A stretch of 31,401 nt of DNA from Comamonadaceae bacterium (GCA_947460165.1 CANHKH010000003.1:1-31401), one strand, 5' to 3'. Positions 8,602 through 15,663 are shown, counted from the first letter of the stretch. Made by a program: numbers and translations. Notes: generated by a model not told the origin, from the sequence alone.

Positions 8602-9063
8602 CTAAGGTTTAGCGCGTGCAGAAAAAGGGGCAGCCTCGGCCACCAAGCCTATGCGCGACAAGCCGGCTTGCTGGGCCAGGCCTATCACTTCGACCACCTG
8701 GCCATAAGGCACGGCCTGGTCGGCGTGCAGCTGCAATTCGGTGTCTGGCTGAACGGTGGCAGCCTGTCTCAGGCGCTGGGCCAGCTGGGCCGCATCCAGC
8801 GCTCGGCCCTCAAGAAAGGCCTGACCGCTCTTGTCTATCTCCAGCCTGAGGCTGGTCGCCGGGGGCACGGCAGGGGCGGCCATGGCGCGGGGCAGGTCCA
8901 GCTTGAGCGCGCTGGTGAGCAAAGGGGCCGTCAGCATGAAGATGACCAACAGCACCAGCATCACGTCCACCAAGGGCGTGACATTGATTTGGCTCATGGG
9001 CGCTTTCATGGGCGCCAGTGCCTGGGCCCGCGACCTGGGGGTGGACAGGCGGCCCCAGCTCAT
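8602..9063 (-). CDS. exbD: Biopolymer transporter ExbD/TolR family protein
   Basis: Inner-membrane partner of ExbB in a proton-driven motor that energises outer-membrane processes through TonB-like proteins. The 153-residue protein has a cytoplasmic N-terminus with SQINVTPLVDVMLVLLVIFML (about 24-44). Asp33 in the single membrane helix is the conserved proton-carrying aspartate. The periplasmic C-terminal domain includes LRLEIDKSGQAFLEGRAL and ends after GLSRIGLVAE. The start overlaps the exbB stop by 4 bases (ATGA). No tonB gene is adjacent, so the client protein is unknown. TolR is the alternative assignment; the absence of tolA, tolB and pal nearby argues for ExbD. Confidence 0.9.
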   Translation of the reverse strand: MSWGRLSTPRSRAQALAPMKAPMSQINVTPLVDVMLVLLVIFMLTAPLLTSALKLDLPRAMAAPAVPPATSLRLEIDKSGQAFLEGRALDAAQLAQRLRQAATVQPDTELQLHADQAVPYGQVVEVIGLAQQAGLSRIGLVAEAAPFSARAKP

Positions 9064-9734
9064 GGCCGCTCCTGGGCTGCGCCCGCGTGGTGCAACACCA
9101 GCTCGCGCAGGTCGTGGGCAAAGCCTTCGAGTTCGGCTTCTATGTGCTCAATGTGCCTGCCCAGGGCGTTGTAGGCCAGCACGGCCGGAATGGCCACGGC
9201 CAAACCCGCCGCCGTCATGACCAAGGCCTCGCCCACCGGGCCGGAAATTTGCTCTATCCCGATGGCGCCCGCAGCACCTTGGGCGCCCAGCGCGACCAGC
9301 GCCAAGTAAATGGCCCAGACGGTGCCCAGCAAACCGATGAAAGGCGCGACAGCGCCCACACTGGCCAGCACAATTTGGCCATGTTGCAGGCGGCGCAGCA
9401 CGCCCTGCAGCGCATCGCGCAAGGCGCGTGTCACGCGCGCTGATGCATCGCCTTGGGCGCCCAGCGAGGCCGCCGGCTGCTGTTCGAGTTGCCGCACAGC
9501 TTGCACCAGAGGCAGCAACACGCCAGCCCGGTCAAAGGCGCGCAAGCCTTGCGCGGCCTCGTCCCAATCGGCCGCCTGCCAAAAGGCCGCCACACTGCGC
9601 GGCAGGCTGAGGCTGGCCCGCCACACCAGTGCGGTTTTCCAAAGAATAAGAACCCAGCTGGCCACCGACATGAGCAAGAGGGAAAGCGCCACCACGCGGC
9701 TGATGGCATCGCCCTCGGTCAGGAGCGACAGCAT
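9060..9734 (-). CDS. exbB: MotA/TolQ/ExbB proton channel family protein
   Basis: Forms the pentameric proton channel around ExbD in the inner membrane. The 224-residue protein has a first membrane helix at about 10-32 (ISRVVALSLLLMSVASWVLILWK), then a cytoplasmic helical region. The two hallmark helices include IVLASVGAVAPFIGLLGTVW and GEALVMTAAGLAVAIPAVLAYN, with the family residues GLLGTVWAIY and TAAGLAVAIPA. It starts 6 bases after the dapB stop and overlaps exbD by 4 bases. Placement between dapB and leuS is a housekeeping context, not an iron-uptake locus, so the role may be general envelope energisation (inference). Confidence 0.92.
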   Translation of the reverse strand: MLSLLTEGDAISRVVALSLLLMSVASWVLILWKTALVWRASLSLPRSVAAFWQAADWDEAAQGLRAFDRAGVLLPLVQAVRQLEQQPAASLGAQGDASARVTRALRDALQGVLRRLQHGQIVLASVGAVAPFIGLLGTVWAIYLALVALGAQGAAGAIGIEQISGPVGEALVMTAAGLAVAIPAVLAYNALGRHIEHIEAELEGFAHDLRELVLHHAGAAQERP

Positions 9735-9740
9735 GGTGCT

Positions 9741-10574
9741 TTAGCTCAGTTCGAGCACGTCGAACATGTCGTACAAGCCAGTGGCACGACCGGCCAAAAA
9801 GCGCGCCGCACGCAAGCTGCCTTGGGCATATGTGGCGCGGCTTGAGGACTTGTGGGTGACCTCGATGCGCTCGCCCGTGCCGGCAAACAGCACGGTGTGG
9901 TCGCCCACGATGTCGCCGCCGCGAATGGTAGAAAAGCCGATGGTCGAGGGATCGCGCTCACCCGTGTGGCCGTAGCGCTCGTACACCGCGCAGGCTTGGA
10001 GGTCGCGCCCCATGGCGCTGGCAATCACCTCGCCCATTTTGAGTGCCGTGCCCGAGGGCGCGTCCACCTTGTGGCGGTGGTGGGCTTCAATGATCTCTAT
10101 GTCATAGCCAGTGGCCAAGGCCTTGGCCGCCATCTCCAGCAGCTTGAGTGTGACGTTCACGCCCACGCTCATATTCGGTGCCATCACGATGGCCATGTCT
10201 TGAGCGGCCCGGGCAATATCGGCTTTTTGCGCCTCGCTAAAGCCCGTGGTGCCAATCACCAGCTTGACACCCAGCTCGCGGCAAACGGCCACATGGGCCA
10301 GGGTGCCTTCGGGTCGGGTGAAGTCGATCAGCACATCAGCGCCCGCCAGGCCCTGGTGCAGGTCGGCGGTGATGCAAGCGCCAGACTGCTGGCCCAGCAA
10401 GGCAGCCGCGTCCTGGCCCAGCTGGGGGCTGGACGGGATGTCGAGGGCACCGCTCAAGCTCAGGTCGGTCGAGGCCAGCACCGCCTGCACCAGCATCTGG
10501 CCCATGCGGCCACTGGCCCCAGCGACAGCAATCTTCAGTCGCGGCGCGGCGCTGGGGTGAATGGCTTGGCTCAC
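9741..10574 (-). CDS. dapB: 4-hydroxy-tetrahydrodipicolinate reductase
   Basis: NAD(P)H-dependent reduction in the diaminopimelate/lysine pathway, supplying lysine and the peptidoglycan cross-linking residue. The 277-residue protein begins with a Rossmann motif, GASGRMGQ at 19-26. It has VLIDFTRPEGT (81-91), VIGTTGFS (106-113), MAPNMSVGVN (131-140) and the substrate/catalytic stretch EAHHRHKVDAPSGTAL at 163-178. His165 and Lys169 there correspond to the catalytic pair of E. coli DapB. The start is GTG at 10574, overlapping the bamE stop by 4 bases (GTGA), which argues for translational coupling. Full length and intact. Confidence 0.96.
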   Translation of the reverse strand: MSQAIHPSAAPRLKIAVAGASGRMGQMLVQAVLASTDLSLSGALDIPSSPQLGQDAAALLGQQSGACITADLHQGLAGADVLIDFTRPEGTLAHVAVCRELGVKLVIGTTGFSEAQKADIARAAQDMAIVMAPNMSVGVNVTLKLLEMAAKALATGYDIEIIEAHHRHKVDAPSGTALKMGEVIASAMGRDLQACAVYERYGHTGERDPSTIGFSTIRGGDIVGDHTVLFAGTGERIEVTHKSSSRATYAQGSLRAARFLAGRATGLYDMFDVLELS

Positions 10575-11134
10575 GGGCGACTTCCTTCAAGAGGGGGGTA
10601 GGTGGTGGAAGTGGAGGCCCCTGCAGGCGCTGCAGCTGGTGCGGCAGACTCGGGCGACCTGGGCGCCGCCTTGGCCTCGGCGGCCTGAAGTTGCTCGGCC
10701 GTGGCCTCCAAGGGGGGCACCTTGCCCAGTTCGCGTCGGGCATCGAGCTGAGCGATGAATTCGGACTCGCTGGGCATGCGGTCGCCCTCAAACCGGACCA
10801 ACTCGTCGCCTTTGAAAAACACCGCGTAGCGGTAGATGCGCGACTCGCCAGCGCGGCGCTGCATGCTGAACACATAGTCCCAGCGGTCGGCGTGAAACAA
10901 ACTCGACACCAAGGGCGTGCCCAGCAGGTTGCGCACCTGCAGGCGCGACAAGCCCGCGCTGAGCAAGGCCACTTGTTCACTGGAAATGAAATTGCCCTGC
11001 ACCACATCAGGCCGGTAGGGCGTGAGCCAGGTGGCAGGCTGTGACAGCGACTTGCTGGCGCTGCAAGCCCCCAGCATGGCCATGGGGCCCACAGCAAAAA
11101 CGGCGACAAGCACCAGACGAAAGCGTGCAGACAT
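10571..11134 (-). CDS. bamE: Outer membrane protein assembly factor BamE (SmpA/OmlA lipoprotein)
   Basis: Lipoprotein of the BAM complex that inserts beta-barrel proteins in the outer membrane. From the ATG at 11134 the protein has 187 residues. The signal peptide ends in the lipobox MLGAC, with the lipidated cysteine at residue 24. The family hallmark YRPDVVQGNFIS spans 40-51, followed by LSRLQVRNLLGTPLV (62-76) and RWDYVFSMQRR (84-94). Beyond about residue 140 is a low-complexity Ala/Pro/Ser/Glu-rich tail of some 45 residues that is longer than the compact E. coli BamE. The frame is open further upstream, but residues before MSARF have no signal peptide logic. Divergent from fur, as is usual in this group. 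Confidence 0.93.
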   Translation of the reverse strand: MSARFRLVLVAVFAVGPMAMLGACSASKSLSQPATWLTPYRPDVVQGNFISSEQVALLSAGLSRLQVRNLLGTPLVSSLFHADRWDYVFSMQRRAGESRIYRYAVFFKGDELVRFEGDRMPSESEFIAQLDARRELGKVPPLEATAEQLQAAEAKAAPRSPESAAPAAAPAGASTSTTYPPLEGSRP

Positions 11135-11163
11135 GGTCAAGGGCCAAGACGATATGATGAACC

Positions 11164-11169
11164 ATTGTA
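11164..11169 (-). promoter_or_regulatory. Candidate -10 element for the bamE-dapB-exbBD operon
   Basis: TACAAT on the minus strand (five of six matches), 30 bases upstream of the bamE start in the bamE/fur divergent gap. No convincing -35 at 16-18 bases. No Fur-box-like A/T-rich dyad was seen in the gap. Confidence 0.33.
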
Positions 11170-11263
11170 GCGGCCAGGCCCTGTCGGCACGCCCCCCAGC
11201 AAGCCTTGAGCCGCCCGTTTCGCCCTGCCCCTGCCCTGCGCGCATCCGCCCTTGACCACCACC

Positions 11264-11731
11264 ATGAGCAACATCGACGAGCTGAAAAGCACTGGCCTGA
11301 AGGCGACCTTGCCCCGCTTGAAGATCCTTGAAATTTTTCAGAAGGGCAAGCAGCGCCACATGACCGCCGAGGACGTGTTTCGCGTGCTTTTGGAAGAGCG
11401 CTCGGACATTGGCTTGGCCACGGTCTACCGCGTGCTCATGCAGTTTGAGCAGGCGGGGCTGCTCATTCGCAGCAACTTCGAGTCAGGCAAGGCGGTCTAT
11501 GAAATCAATGAAGGCCAGCACCATGACCATTTGGTTTGCCTGGACTGCGGCCGGGTCGAGGAGTTCTACGACGCCGAGATTGAGCAGCGTCAACACCACA
11601 TTGCCAAGGCCAAAGGGTTTGAGATTGCCGATCACGCCCTGTCCATTTACGCCCACTGCAGCCAGTCGGCTTGCCCGCACCGAGCGAAAGACCCCCGCCC
11701 CGCGAGCCAGACGGACGGCTCCCGCCAGTGA
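11264..11731 (+). CDS. fur: Ferric uptake regulator Fur
   Basis: Iron-sensing DNA-binding repressor. The 155-residue protein has an N-terminal winged helix (LKATLPRLKILEIF at 12-25; recognition helix region GLATVYRVL at 50-58). The dimerisation/metal domain holds HHDH at 86-89 and the two cysteine pairs CLDC (92-95) and CSQSAC (132-137), which form the structural zinc site. ATG 11264 gives the normal MSNIDELKSTGLKAT start. A TTG at 11252 would add four residues. Fur is divergent from bamE and converges on hprK with only 15 bases between the stop codons. Full length; assignment as Fur rather than Zur/PerR follows from the HHDHLVCLDCG signature and the context. Confidence 0.95.
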   Translation: MSNIDELKSTGLKATLPRLKILEIFQKGKQRHMTAEDVFRVLLEERSDIGLATVYRVLMQFEQAGLLIRSNFESGKAVYEINEGQHHDHLVCLDCGRVEEFYDAEIEQRQHHIAKAKGFEIADHALSIYAHCSQSACPHRAKDPRPASQTDGSRQ

Positions 11732-11749
11732 GCCCGTTGCGCGGGCTCA
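11729..11749. terminator. Bidirectional stem-loop between fur and hprK
   Basis: TGAGCCCG (11729-11736), a 5-base loop, then CGGGCTCA (11742-11749): a perfect 8-bp GC-rich stem. The left arm starts with the fur TGA and the right arm ends with the complement of the hprK TGA, so both stop codons lie inside the stem. No T-run follows on either strand, so termination efficiency is uncertain. Confidence 0.6.
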
Positions 11750-12697
11750 GTCGCCCTGCTGCATGGCGCGGCGGTGACGCTCTACAAAGTCTTCATAGGT
11801 GTTGATGCCCCGCAGTTGCAAAATGGCATTGCGCACGGCAGCTTCCACCAGCACGGCAATGTTGCGGCCTGCTTCCACTTGGATGATGACTTTGCGCACG
11901 GGAATCCCCAGGATGTCCTGCGTCAAGGGCTCGTGCGGGATGCGGTCATAGTCGCGCTCCAGTGTTTCGCGCCGCACCAGGTGCACGATCAGCTTGAGCC
12001 GCATTTTTCGACGCACCGCCGTTTCGCCAAAAATAGCCTTGATGTCCAACAGGCCAATGCCCCGCACTTCCAGCAGGTTTTGCAGCAAATCCGGGCAACG
12101 GCCTTCAATGGTGGTTTGGTTGATGCGGTACAGGTCCACGGCATCGTCGGCCACCAGGCCATGGCCGCGCGAGATGAGCTCCAGCCCCAGCTCGCTTTTG
12201 CCCAGGCCAGACTCGCCCGTGATCATCACACCCATGCCCAAAATGTCCATGAACACGCCATGCATGGAGGTGCGGTCGGCGAAGTGCTTGGACAGGTAAG
12301 CGCGCAATACGTCAATGACAAATGCGGCCGACTCGGGCGTGGCAAACATGGGCAAATTGCCACGCTCGCACATGGACACCAACATGTCGGGCACGACCTG
12401 CCCGTCGGCCACCACCAACACCGGCGGCTCCAAAGTGATGATGCGGTTGATGCGCCGGCTGCAGTCCTCCACATGGCCTGTGGAGAGGTAGGCCACCTCC
12501 CGCTCGCCCAGAATCTGCACGCGGTAGGGGTGGATGTAGTTGAGGTAGCCGACCAAATCGGCACCGGAGCGGGCCGCACGCACGGCCACCTCGTCAAAAC
12601 GCCGCTCAGAAGCGCCCAAGCCGGCGACCCATTGCCACTTCAAGGCCTGCCTGTGGTCCTCAAACAGGACATCGGCGCTGACCACCGTCGGTTTCAT
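11747..12697 (-). CDS. hprK: HPr kinase/phosphorylase
   Basis: Bifunctional enzyme that phosphorylates and dephosphorylates a serine of HPr; in proteobacteria it belongs to the regulatory nitrogen-PTS branch rather than sugar uptake. From ATG 12697 it is 316 residues. The Walker A loop GESGLGKSE is at 161-169, followed by LVADDAVDLYR, and the HPrK signature LEVRGIGLLDIK is at 209-220. The C-terminus has the long helix VLVEAAVRNAILQLRGINTYEDF. An upstream open frame (to 12757) overlaps ptsN and is not used. The start is 25 bases after the ptsN stop. rapZ, often downstream of hprK, is absent: fur converges here instead. Confidence 0.94.
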   Translation of the reverse strand: MKPTVVSADVLFEDHRQALKWQWVAGLGASERRFDEVAVRAARSGADLVGYLNYIHPYRVQILGEREVAYLSTGHVEDCSRRINRIITLEPPVLVVADGQVVPDMLVSMCERGNLPMFATPESAAFVIDVLRAYLSKHFADRTSMHGVFMDILGMGVMITGESGLGKSELGLELISRGHGLVADDAVDLYRINQTTIEGRCPDLLQNLLEVRGIGLLDIKAIFGETAVRRKMRLKLIVHLVRRETLERDYDRIPHEPLTQDILGIPVRKVIIQVEAGRNIAVLVEAAVRNAILQLRGINTYEDFVERHRRAMQQGD

Positions 12698-12722
12698 GGG
12701 GCTTGCCTCTGCTCGGACGGGC

Positions 12723-13193
12723 TCACGGGTTGATGTGGGTGGACTGCCACGAGGCAATCAAGCGATGCAAATGGCCCGCATCCACACTGGCTTTGAGCTG
12801 CTCACGCAGCACAGAGTCACTCAAAAGTTCTGCAATCTCGGAGAGAATTTCAAGGTGCTTTTGGGTCGCCGCTTCTGGCACCAGCAAAAAAATCAGCAAA
12901 TTCACCGCTTTTTCGTCCGGGGCGTCAAAACCAATGGGCGAGTTCAGCTGAAATACGGCGGCCATGGGCGCCTTCAGCCCCTTGATGCGGCCGTGAGGGA
13001 TGGCCACACCATGACCCAGACCCGTGGAACCCAGCCGTTCGCGGGCAAACAAGCTGTCCGTGATGAGCGCGCGGTTCAGGCCATGCACATTCTCAAACAG
13101 CAGGCCCGCCTCCTCAAAGGCGCGCTTTTTGCTGGTGGCGTCCACACTGACCAAGACTTGGGCAGGGGGCAATATCTGAGATAGACGGTTCAT
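12723..13193 (-). CDS. ptsN: PTS IIA-like nitrogen-regulatory protein (EIIA-Ntr)
   Basis: Phosphate acceptor at the end of the nitrogen-PTS relay (EI-Ntr, NPr/HPr, EIIA-Ntr); in relatives it modulates K+ transport and stress responses by protein contact. The 156-residue protein is a single PTS EIIA type-2 domain. The phosphorylation motif GLGHGVAIPHGRI spans 58-70, with His67 as the expected phospho-site. Downstream are LLIFLLVPE and the C-terminal HLEILSEIAELLSD. It sits in the standard order hpf-ptsN-hprK. An intrinsic terminator separates it from hpf, so it probably has its own promoter. A Kup potassium transporter is encoded at the left end of the window; any functional link is only suggested by known PtsN biology. 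Confidence 0.95.
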   Translation of the reverse strand: MNRLSQILPPAQVLVSVDATSKKRAFEEAGLLFENVHGLNRALITDSLFARERLGSTGLGHGVAIPHGRIKGLKAPMAAVFQLNSPIGFDAPDEKAVNLLIFLLVPEAATQKHLEILSEIAELLSDSVLREQLKASVDAGHLHRLIASWQSTHINP

Positions 13194-13210
13194 GACGATC
13201 GAGTGGGCGG

Positions 13211-13216
13211 ATTATG
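13211..13216 (-). promoter_or_regulatory. Candidate -10 element for ptsN-hprK
   Basis: CATAAT on the minus strand (five of six matches), 18 bases upstream of the ptsN start and 36 bases after the terminator that follows hpf. It would leave a leader of only about 10 bases; no -35 consensus is apparent. Confidence 0.33.
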
Positions 13217-13251
13217 CACGGCGAGTGAATCTGCGCTGGGCGAGCACACAC

Positions 13252-13272
13252 AAAAAAACCGCCCTGGGGCGG
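13252..13272 (-). terminator. Intrinsic terminator downstream of hpf
   Basis: On the minus strand CCGCCC-CA-GGGCGG is followed at once by seven T residues, a textbook Rho-independent terminator. It lies about 100 bases after the hpf stop and 60 before ptsN, so hpf and ptsN-hprK are likely separate transcripts. A second hairpin (CAGCCCA/TGGGCTG, 13332-13349) lies nearer the hpf stop. Confidence 0.85.
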
Positions 13273-13331
13273 CTGTTTCTGGGCGCATGGCCAAGGTCGG
13301 GTCTCCTGTGTGACCACCAACGGCCGCTGAC

Positions 13332-13349
13332 CAGCCCAAAAATGGGCTG
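13332..13349 (-). other. Stem-loop just after the hpf stop codon
   Basis: CAGCCCA and TGGGCTG form a perfect 7-bp stem with a 4-base T loop on the minus strand, about 22 bases beyond the hpf stop. No T-run follows. It may protect the hpf mRNA 3' end together with the true terminator downstream. Confidence 0.5.
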
Positions 13350-13370
13350 CTCAGGGCGCATGGGCTTGGC

Positions 13371-13721
13371 TCAGCTGTCCAACGCAGTGATGTCGGTTTG
13401 CCTGCGGTGGGTTTCGTGGTGATGGTCTTGCGCGCGGGTTTTGTAGCGGCCCACCTGTCGGTCCAGCTTGTCGGCCAATTCGTCGACCGCCGCATACAGG
13501 TCGGCATGGGAACTTTCGGCAAAAAGATCACGGCCTTTGACGTGGATATTGCATTCGGCTCGCTGCCTGCGTTCTTTTTCTTTCATGTTATCAATGGTCA
13601 GCAGGACCTTGACATCGACCACTTGGTCGAAATGGCGGGTGATTCGATCGAGCTTGCTGGTCACATAGCCGCGCAAAGCGGGTGTGACTTCCAGGTGATG
13701 GCCGCTGATCGTCAGGTTCAT
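13371..13721 (-). CDS. hpf: Ribosome hibernation promoting factor (HPF/YfiA family)
   Basis: Small protein that binds the 30S subunit in stationary phase and promotes inactive 70S/100S ribosomes. From ATG 13721 it has 116 residues, slightly longer than short HPF (~95) and well below long HPF (~180). The fold is recognisable: MNLTISGHHLEVTPALRGYV, LDRITRHFDQVVDVKVLL, the INIHVKGRDLFAESS-like strand, and the helix DLYAAVDELADKLDRQVGRYK. The tail is His/Arg-rich (DHHHETHRRQTD). The Shine-Dalgarno AAGGAG lies six bases before the ATG and forms half of a 12-base palindrome AAGGAGCTCCTT (13722-13733). In many proteobacteria rpoN is immediately upstream; here the upstream neighbour is the divergent corA. 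Confidence 0.93.
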   Translation of the reverse strand: MNLTISGHHLEVTPALRGYVTSKLDRITRHFDQVVDVKVLLTIDNMKEKERRQRAECNIHVKGRDLFAESSHADLYAAVDELADKLDRQVGRYKTRAQDHHHETHRRQTDITALDS

Positions 13722-14111
13722 AAGGAGCTCCTTGTCGGGACGGGAACAAAAAAGGCTGTCAACGGGGCCAACCGCGACAACCGACGGAACACGCTCAACC
13801 CCATGATGCGCCTGGATGCCTGGCTTGGCAAGCAGCACCCCACAGAGACCGGGTTCACCCTAGGTCCAGGCCCAGGCCGAGGCGGCGGCGAGCCCCCAGT
13901 CGGTCAAGGCTGGGGCTGAGCATGGGGCCGAGCAATGCCATAATCTGTGGATCAGAATTGACGGAGACATCGATGGAAAGCAGCCCCAGTCGCTAGCTTT
14001 CAACACCGGCACTGGCTGCGGGGGTTGGAAGCGATCACCCACCCCGCCCGAGGGCGCCTAGCGCAGGCCGCCCTCATTTGCCCCCCACTCCATCCAGGGA
14101 GCCCAGTCGCC
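13722..14111. other. hpf/corA divergent intergenic region (390 bp)
   Basis: No credible gene. It contains the palindromic ribosome-binding site of hpf (13722-13733), a TTGACA on the minus strand (13756-13761) with no matching -10, a CATAAT -10-like hexamer toward corA (13939-13944), and a strong hairpin in the presumed corA leader (13996-14032). Short frames in this stretch do not resemble RpoN. Confidence 0.6.
13996..14032 (+). promoter_or_regulatory. Hairpin in the corA 5' leader
   Basis: GCTTTCAACACC (13996-14007) pairs with GGGGTTGGAAGC (14021-14032) at 11 of 12 positions, counting one T-G wobble, around a 13-base loop. It lies 80-116 bases before the corA start and 50 bases after a CATAAT hexamer. 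Mg2+-responsive leaders precede some Mg transporter genes, but this structure does not match a class I know. Confidence 0.4.
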
Positions 14112-15098
14112 ATGCTCAATGTTTTCACGCTCGTCAATGGGCGACTCTTTCAGGAAGAAATCGAATCCCTGGAAGAGCTCTCCAAGTTCCAGCCCATCTG
14201 GGTTGACCTGGAGTCGCCCACCCTGGAAGAAAAACGCTGGGTCAAGCAGTATTTTGGCCTGCTGATTCCTGAAGATGCCATGGACGAGGACATCGAAGAG
14301 TCGGCCCGCTTTTACGAAGAAGACAACGGCGAATTGCACATTCGCTCTGACTTTTTGATCGCCGACGCCGACGAGCCCCACACGGTGCGGGTGGCCTTCA
14401 TCTTGAACATGCTCAACGAGGACCTCAAGAGCAAAGGGGTGTTGTTTTCCATCCATGACGAAGACGTGCCCGTCTTTCGCTTGGTGCGCATGCGCGCCAG
14501 GCGTGCCGTCGGACTGATTGACGATGCCAAAGACGTGTTGCTCAAGCTCTTTGACGCCGATGCCGAGTACTCGGCCGACACCATAGAGGGCATTTATGTG
14601 GACCTTGAAAAGGTCAGCACCAAGGTGTTGTCGGCCGACGTGACCGACGCCAAAGCCGGTGAGGTGCTGGCCGCCATTGCGCGCCATGAGGACCTGTCCG
14701 GCCGGATACGGCGCAACATGATGGACACGCGCCGGGCCTTGTCGTTCATGATGCGCAGCAAAATGCTGCATGCCGACCAATTCGAGGACGCCAGGCAAAT
14801 TTTGCGCGACATCGACTCGCTGGACTCGCACACGGCTTTTTTGTTTGAAAAAATCAACTTTTTGATGGACGCCACCGTGGGTTTCATCAACATCAACCAA
14901 AACAAGATCATCAAGATCTTCTCGGTGGCCAGTGTGGCGCTGTTGCCACCCACCTTGATTGCGAGCTTGTACGGCATGAACTTTCAGTACATGCCTGAAC
15001 TGTCGCAAACCTGGGGCTACCCTTATGCCCTGACGCTGATGGTGGCCAGCGCCGTGTTGCCCATGTGGTACTTTCGCCGGCGTGGCTGGCTCAAGTAG
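14112..15098 (+). CDS. corA: Magnesium/cobalt transporter CorA
   Basis: Pentameric inner-membrane channel for Mg2+ (and Co2+/Ni2+) uptake. The 328-residue protein has a large acidic cytoplasmic N-terminal domain (for example PEDAMDEDIEESARFYEEDNGE), a long helix region and two C-terminal membrane helices. The invariant selectivity signature YGMNF has GMN at 288-290, is preceded by the pore helix (IIKIFSVASVALLPPTLIASL) and is followed by the MPEL loop. The basic tail YFRRRGWLK is typical. The start ATG 14112 (MLNVFTL) was preferred over an upstream in-frame ATG at 14025, whose extension does not look like CorA. Divergent from hpf, with a possible structured leader. Confidence 0.95.
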   Translation: MLNVFTLVNGRLFQEEIESLEELSKFQPIWVDLESPTLEEKRWVKQYFGLLIPEDAMDEDIEESARFYEEDNGELHIRSDFLIADADEPHTVRVAFILNMLNEDLKSKGVLFSIHDEDVPVFRLVRMRARRAVGLIDDAKDVLLKLFDADAEYSADTIEGIYVDLEKVSTKVLSADVTDAKAGEVLAAIARHEDLSGRIRRNMMDTRRALSFMMRSKMLHADQFEDARQILRDIDSLDSHTAFLFEKINFLMDATVGFININQNKIIKIFSVASVALLPPTLIASLYGMNFQYMPELSQTWGYPYALTLMVASAVLPMWYFRRRGWLK

Positions 15099-15109
15099 CG
15101 CAGGCCTTG

Positions 15110-15124
15110 GCTGCCAGGGGCAGC
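15110..15124 (+). terminator. Short stem-loop after corA
   Basis: GCTGCC-AGG-GGCAGC, a 6-bp stem with a 3-base loop, begins 12 bases after the corA stop and before the convergent gene ending at 15136. No T-run follows, so it is only a weak terminator candidate. Confidence 0.35.
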
Positions 15125-15135
15125 GCTGGTGCCTC

Positions 15136-15579
15136 TTAATCGGCGACGCACATTCCCAAGCCCGCCAGGCTCAAGCACATGCCCAACACACCGCCCGGCC
15201 CCGACGAGGCCGAACCAGCGTCCCATGGCACAGGCGACTGCTTGGGGCGGCGCGCATCTATCACCCTGGCCGGGCCATGCACGCGGATCAGCTCTTCGGT
15301 TTGCAGAACCAGGTTGTGCTTGGCCATGCAAGACAAGAGCTCCTGACCCTCGCCCTCCAACCGGGGAAGCAGCTGGGCCCAAATTTTGTCCGTCCATTTG
15401 CCACGCCAGCTTTCCCGGGCACGGTGGGTCACCCACTTGCTCACATGCTGGGTCACGCGCGGCGCACAAGCCACCAAGATCCAATGCCGTGGCACCGGTG
15501 CGGCCGCTGGGTGACGCAGCGCTTGCAACACGGCCCACGCATGGGTGGCGTCATCCACATACACAATCAGCCTGTCCAT
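15136..15579 (-). CDS. Conserved hypothetical protein near terC
   Basis: 147 residues from the ATG at 15579, which has a good AAAGG Shine-Dalgarno sequence. I do not recognise a named domain. The N-terminus MDRLIVYVDDATHAWAVLQAL alternates hydrophobic strand and helix. A core of W/K/R-rich residues (WVTHRARESWRGKWTDKIWAQLL) is followed by LVLQTEELIRVHGPARVIDARRP. That layout resembles a small Rossmann-like or universal-stress-like fold, but no ATP-binding motif is visible. The C-terminus is a short hydrophobic segment (GVLGMCLSLAGLGMCVAD), perhaps a membrane anchor. It is 84 bases downstream of the TerC gene on the same strand, so it may share the manganese-riboswitch transcript (inference). 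Confidence 0.75.
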   Translation of the reverse strand: MDRLIVYVDDATHAWAVLQALRHPAAAPVPRHWILVACAPRVTQHVSKWVTHRARESWRGKWTDKIWAQLLPRLEGEGQELLSCMAKHNLVLQTEELIRVHGPARVIDARRPKQSPVPWDAGSASSGPGGVLGMCLSLAGLGMCVAD

Positions 15580-15613
15580 CGAAGACCTTTCATTGCAAGG
15601 GGTAACAAGGGTG

Positions 15614-15656
15614 CTCACCAACGCCTGTCCATGCCTGTTCAGGCCAGGCTGGTGAG
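15614..15656 (-). other. Stem-loop between terC and the downstream hypothetical gene
   Basis: CTCACCA (15614-15620) and TGGTGAG (15650-15656) form a 7-bp outer stem, with further GCCTG/CAGGC pairing inside. It lies in the 84-base gap after the TerC stop. There is no T-run, so it could be a processing or attenuation site rather than a full terminator. Confidence 0.4.
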
Positions 15657-15663
15657 ACCCGAT

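Noticed and set aside
11135..11263. Fur box for autoregulation in the bamE/fur gap
   Set aside because: No A/T-rich 19-base dyad resembling the Fur consensus is present.
13839..14042. Remnant of rpoN upstream of hpf
   Set aside because: Short frames in the gap do not resemble the conserved RpoN C-terminus.
14058..15008. 316-codon minus-strand frame over corA
   Set aside because: Shadow of corA, which shows the GMN signature on the plus strand.
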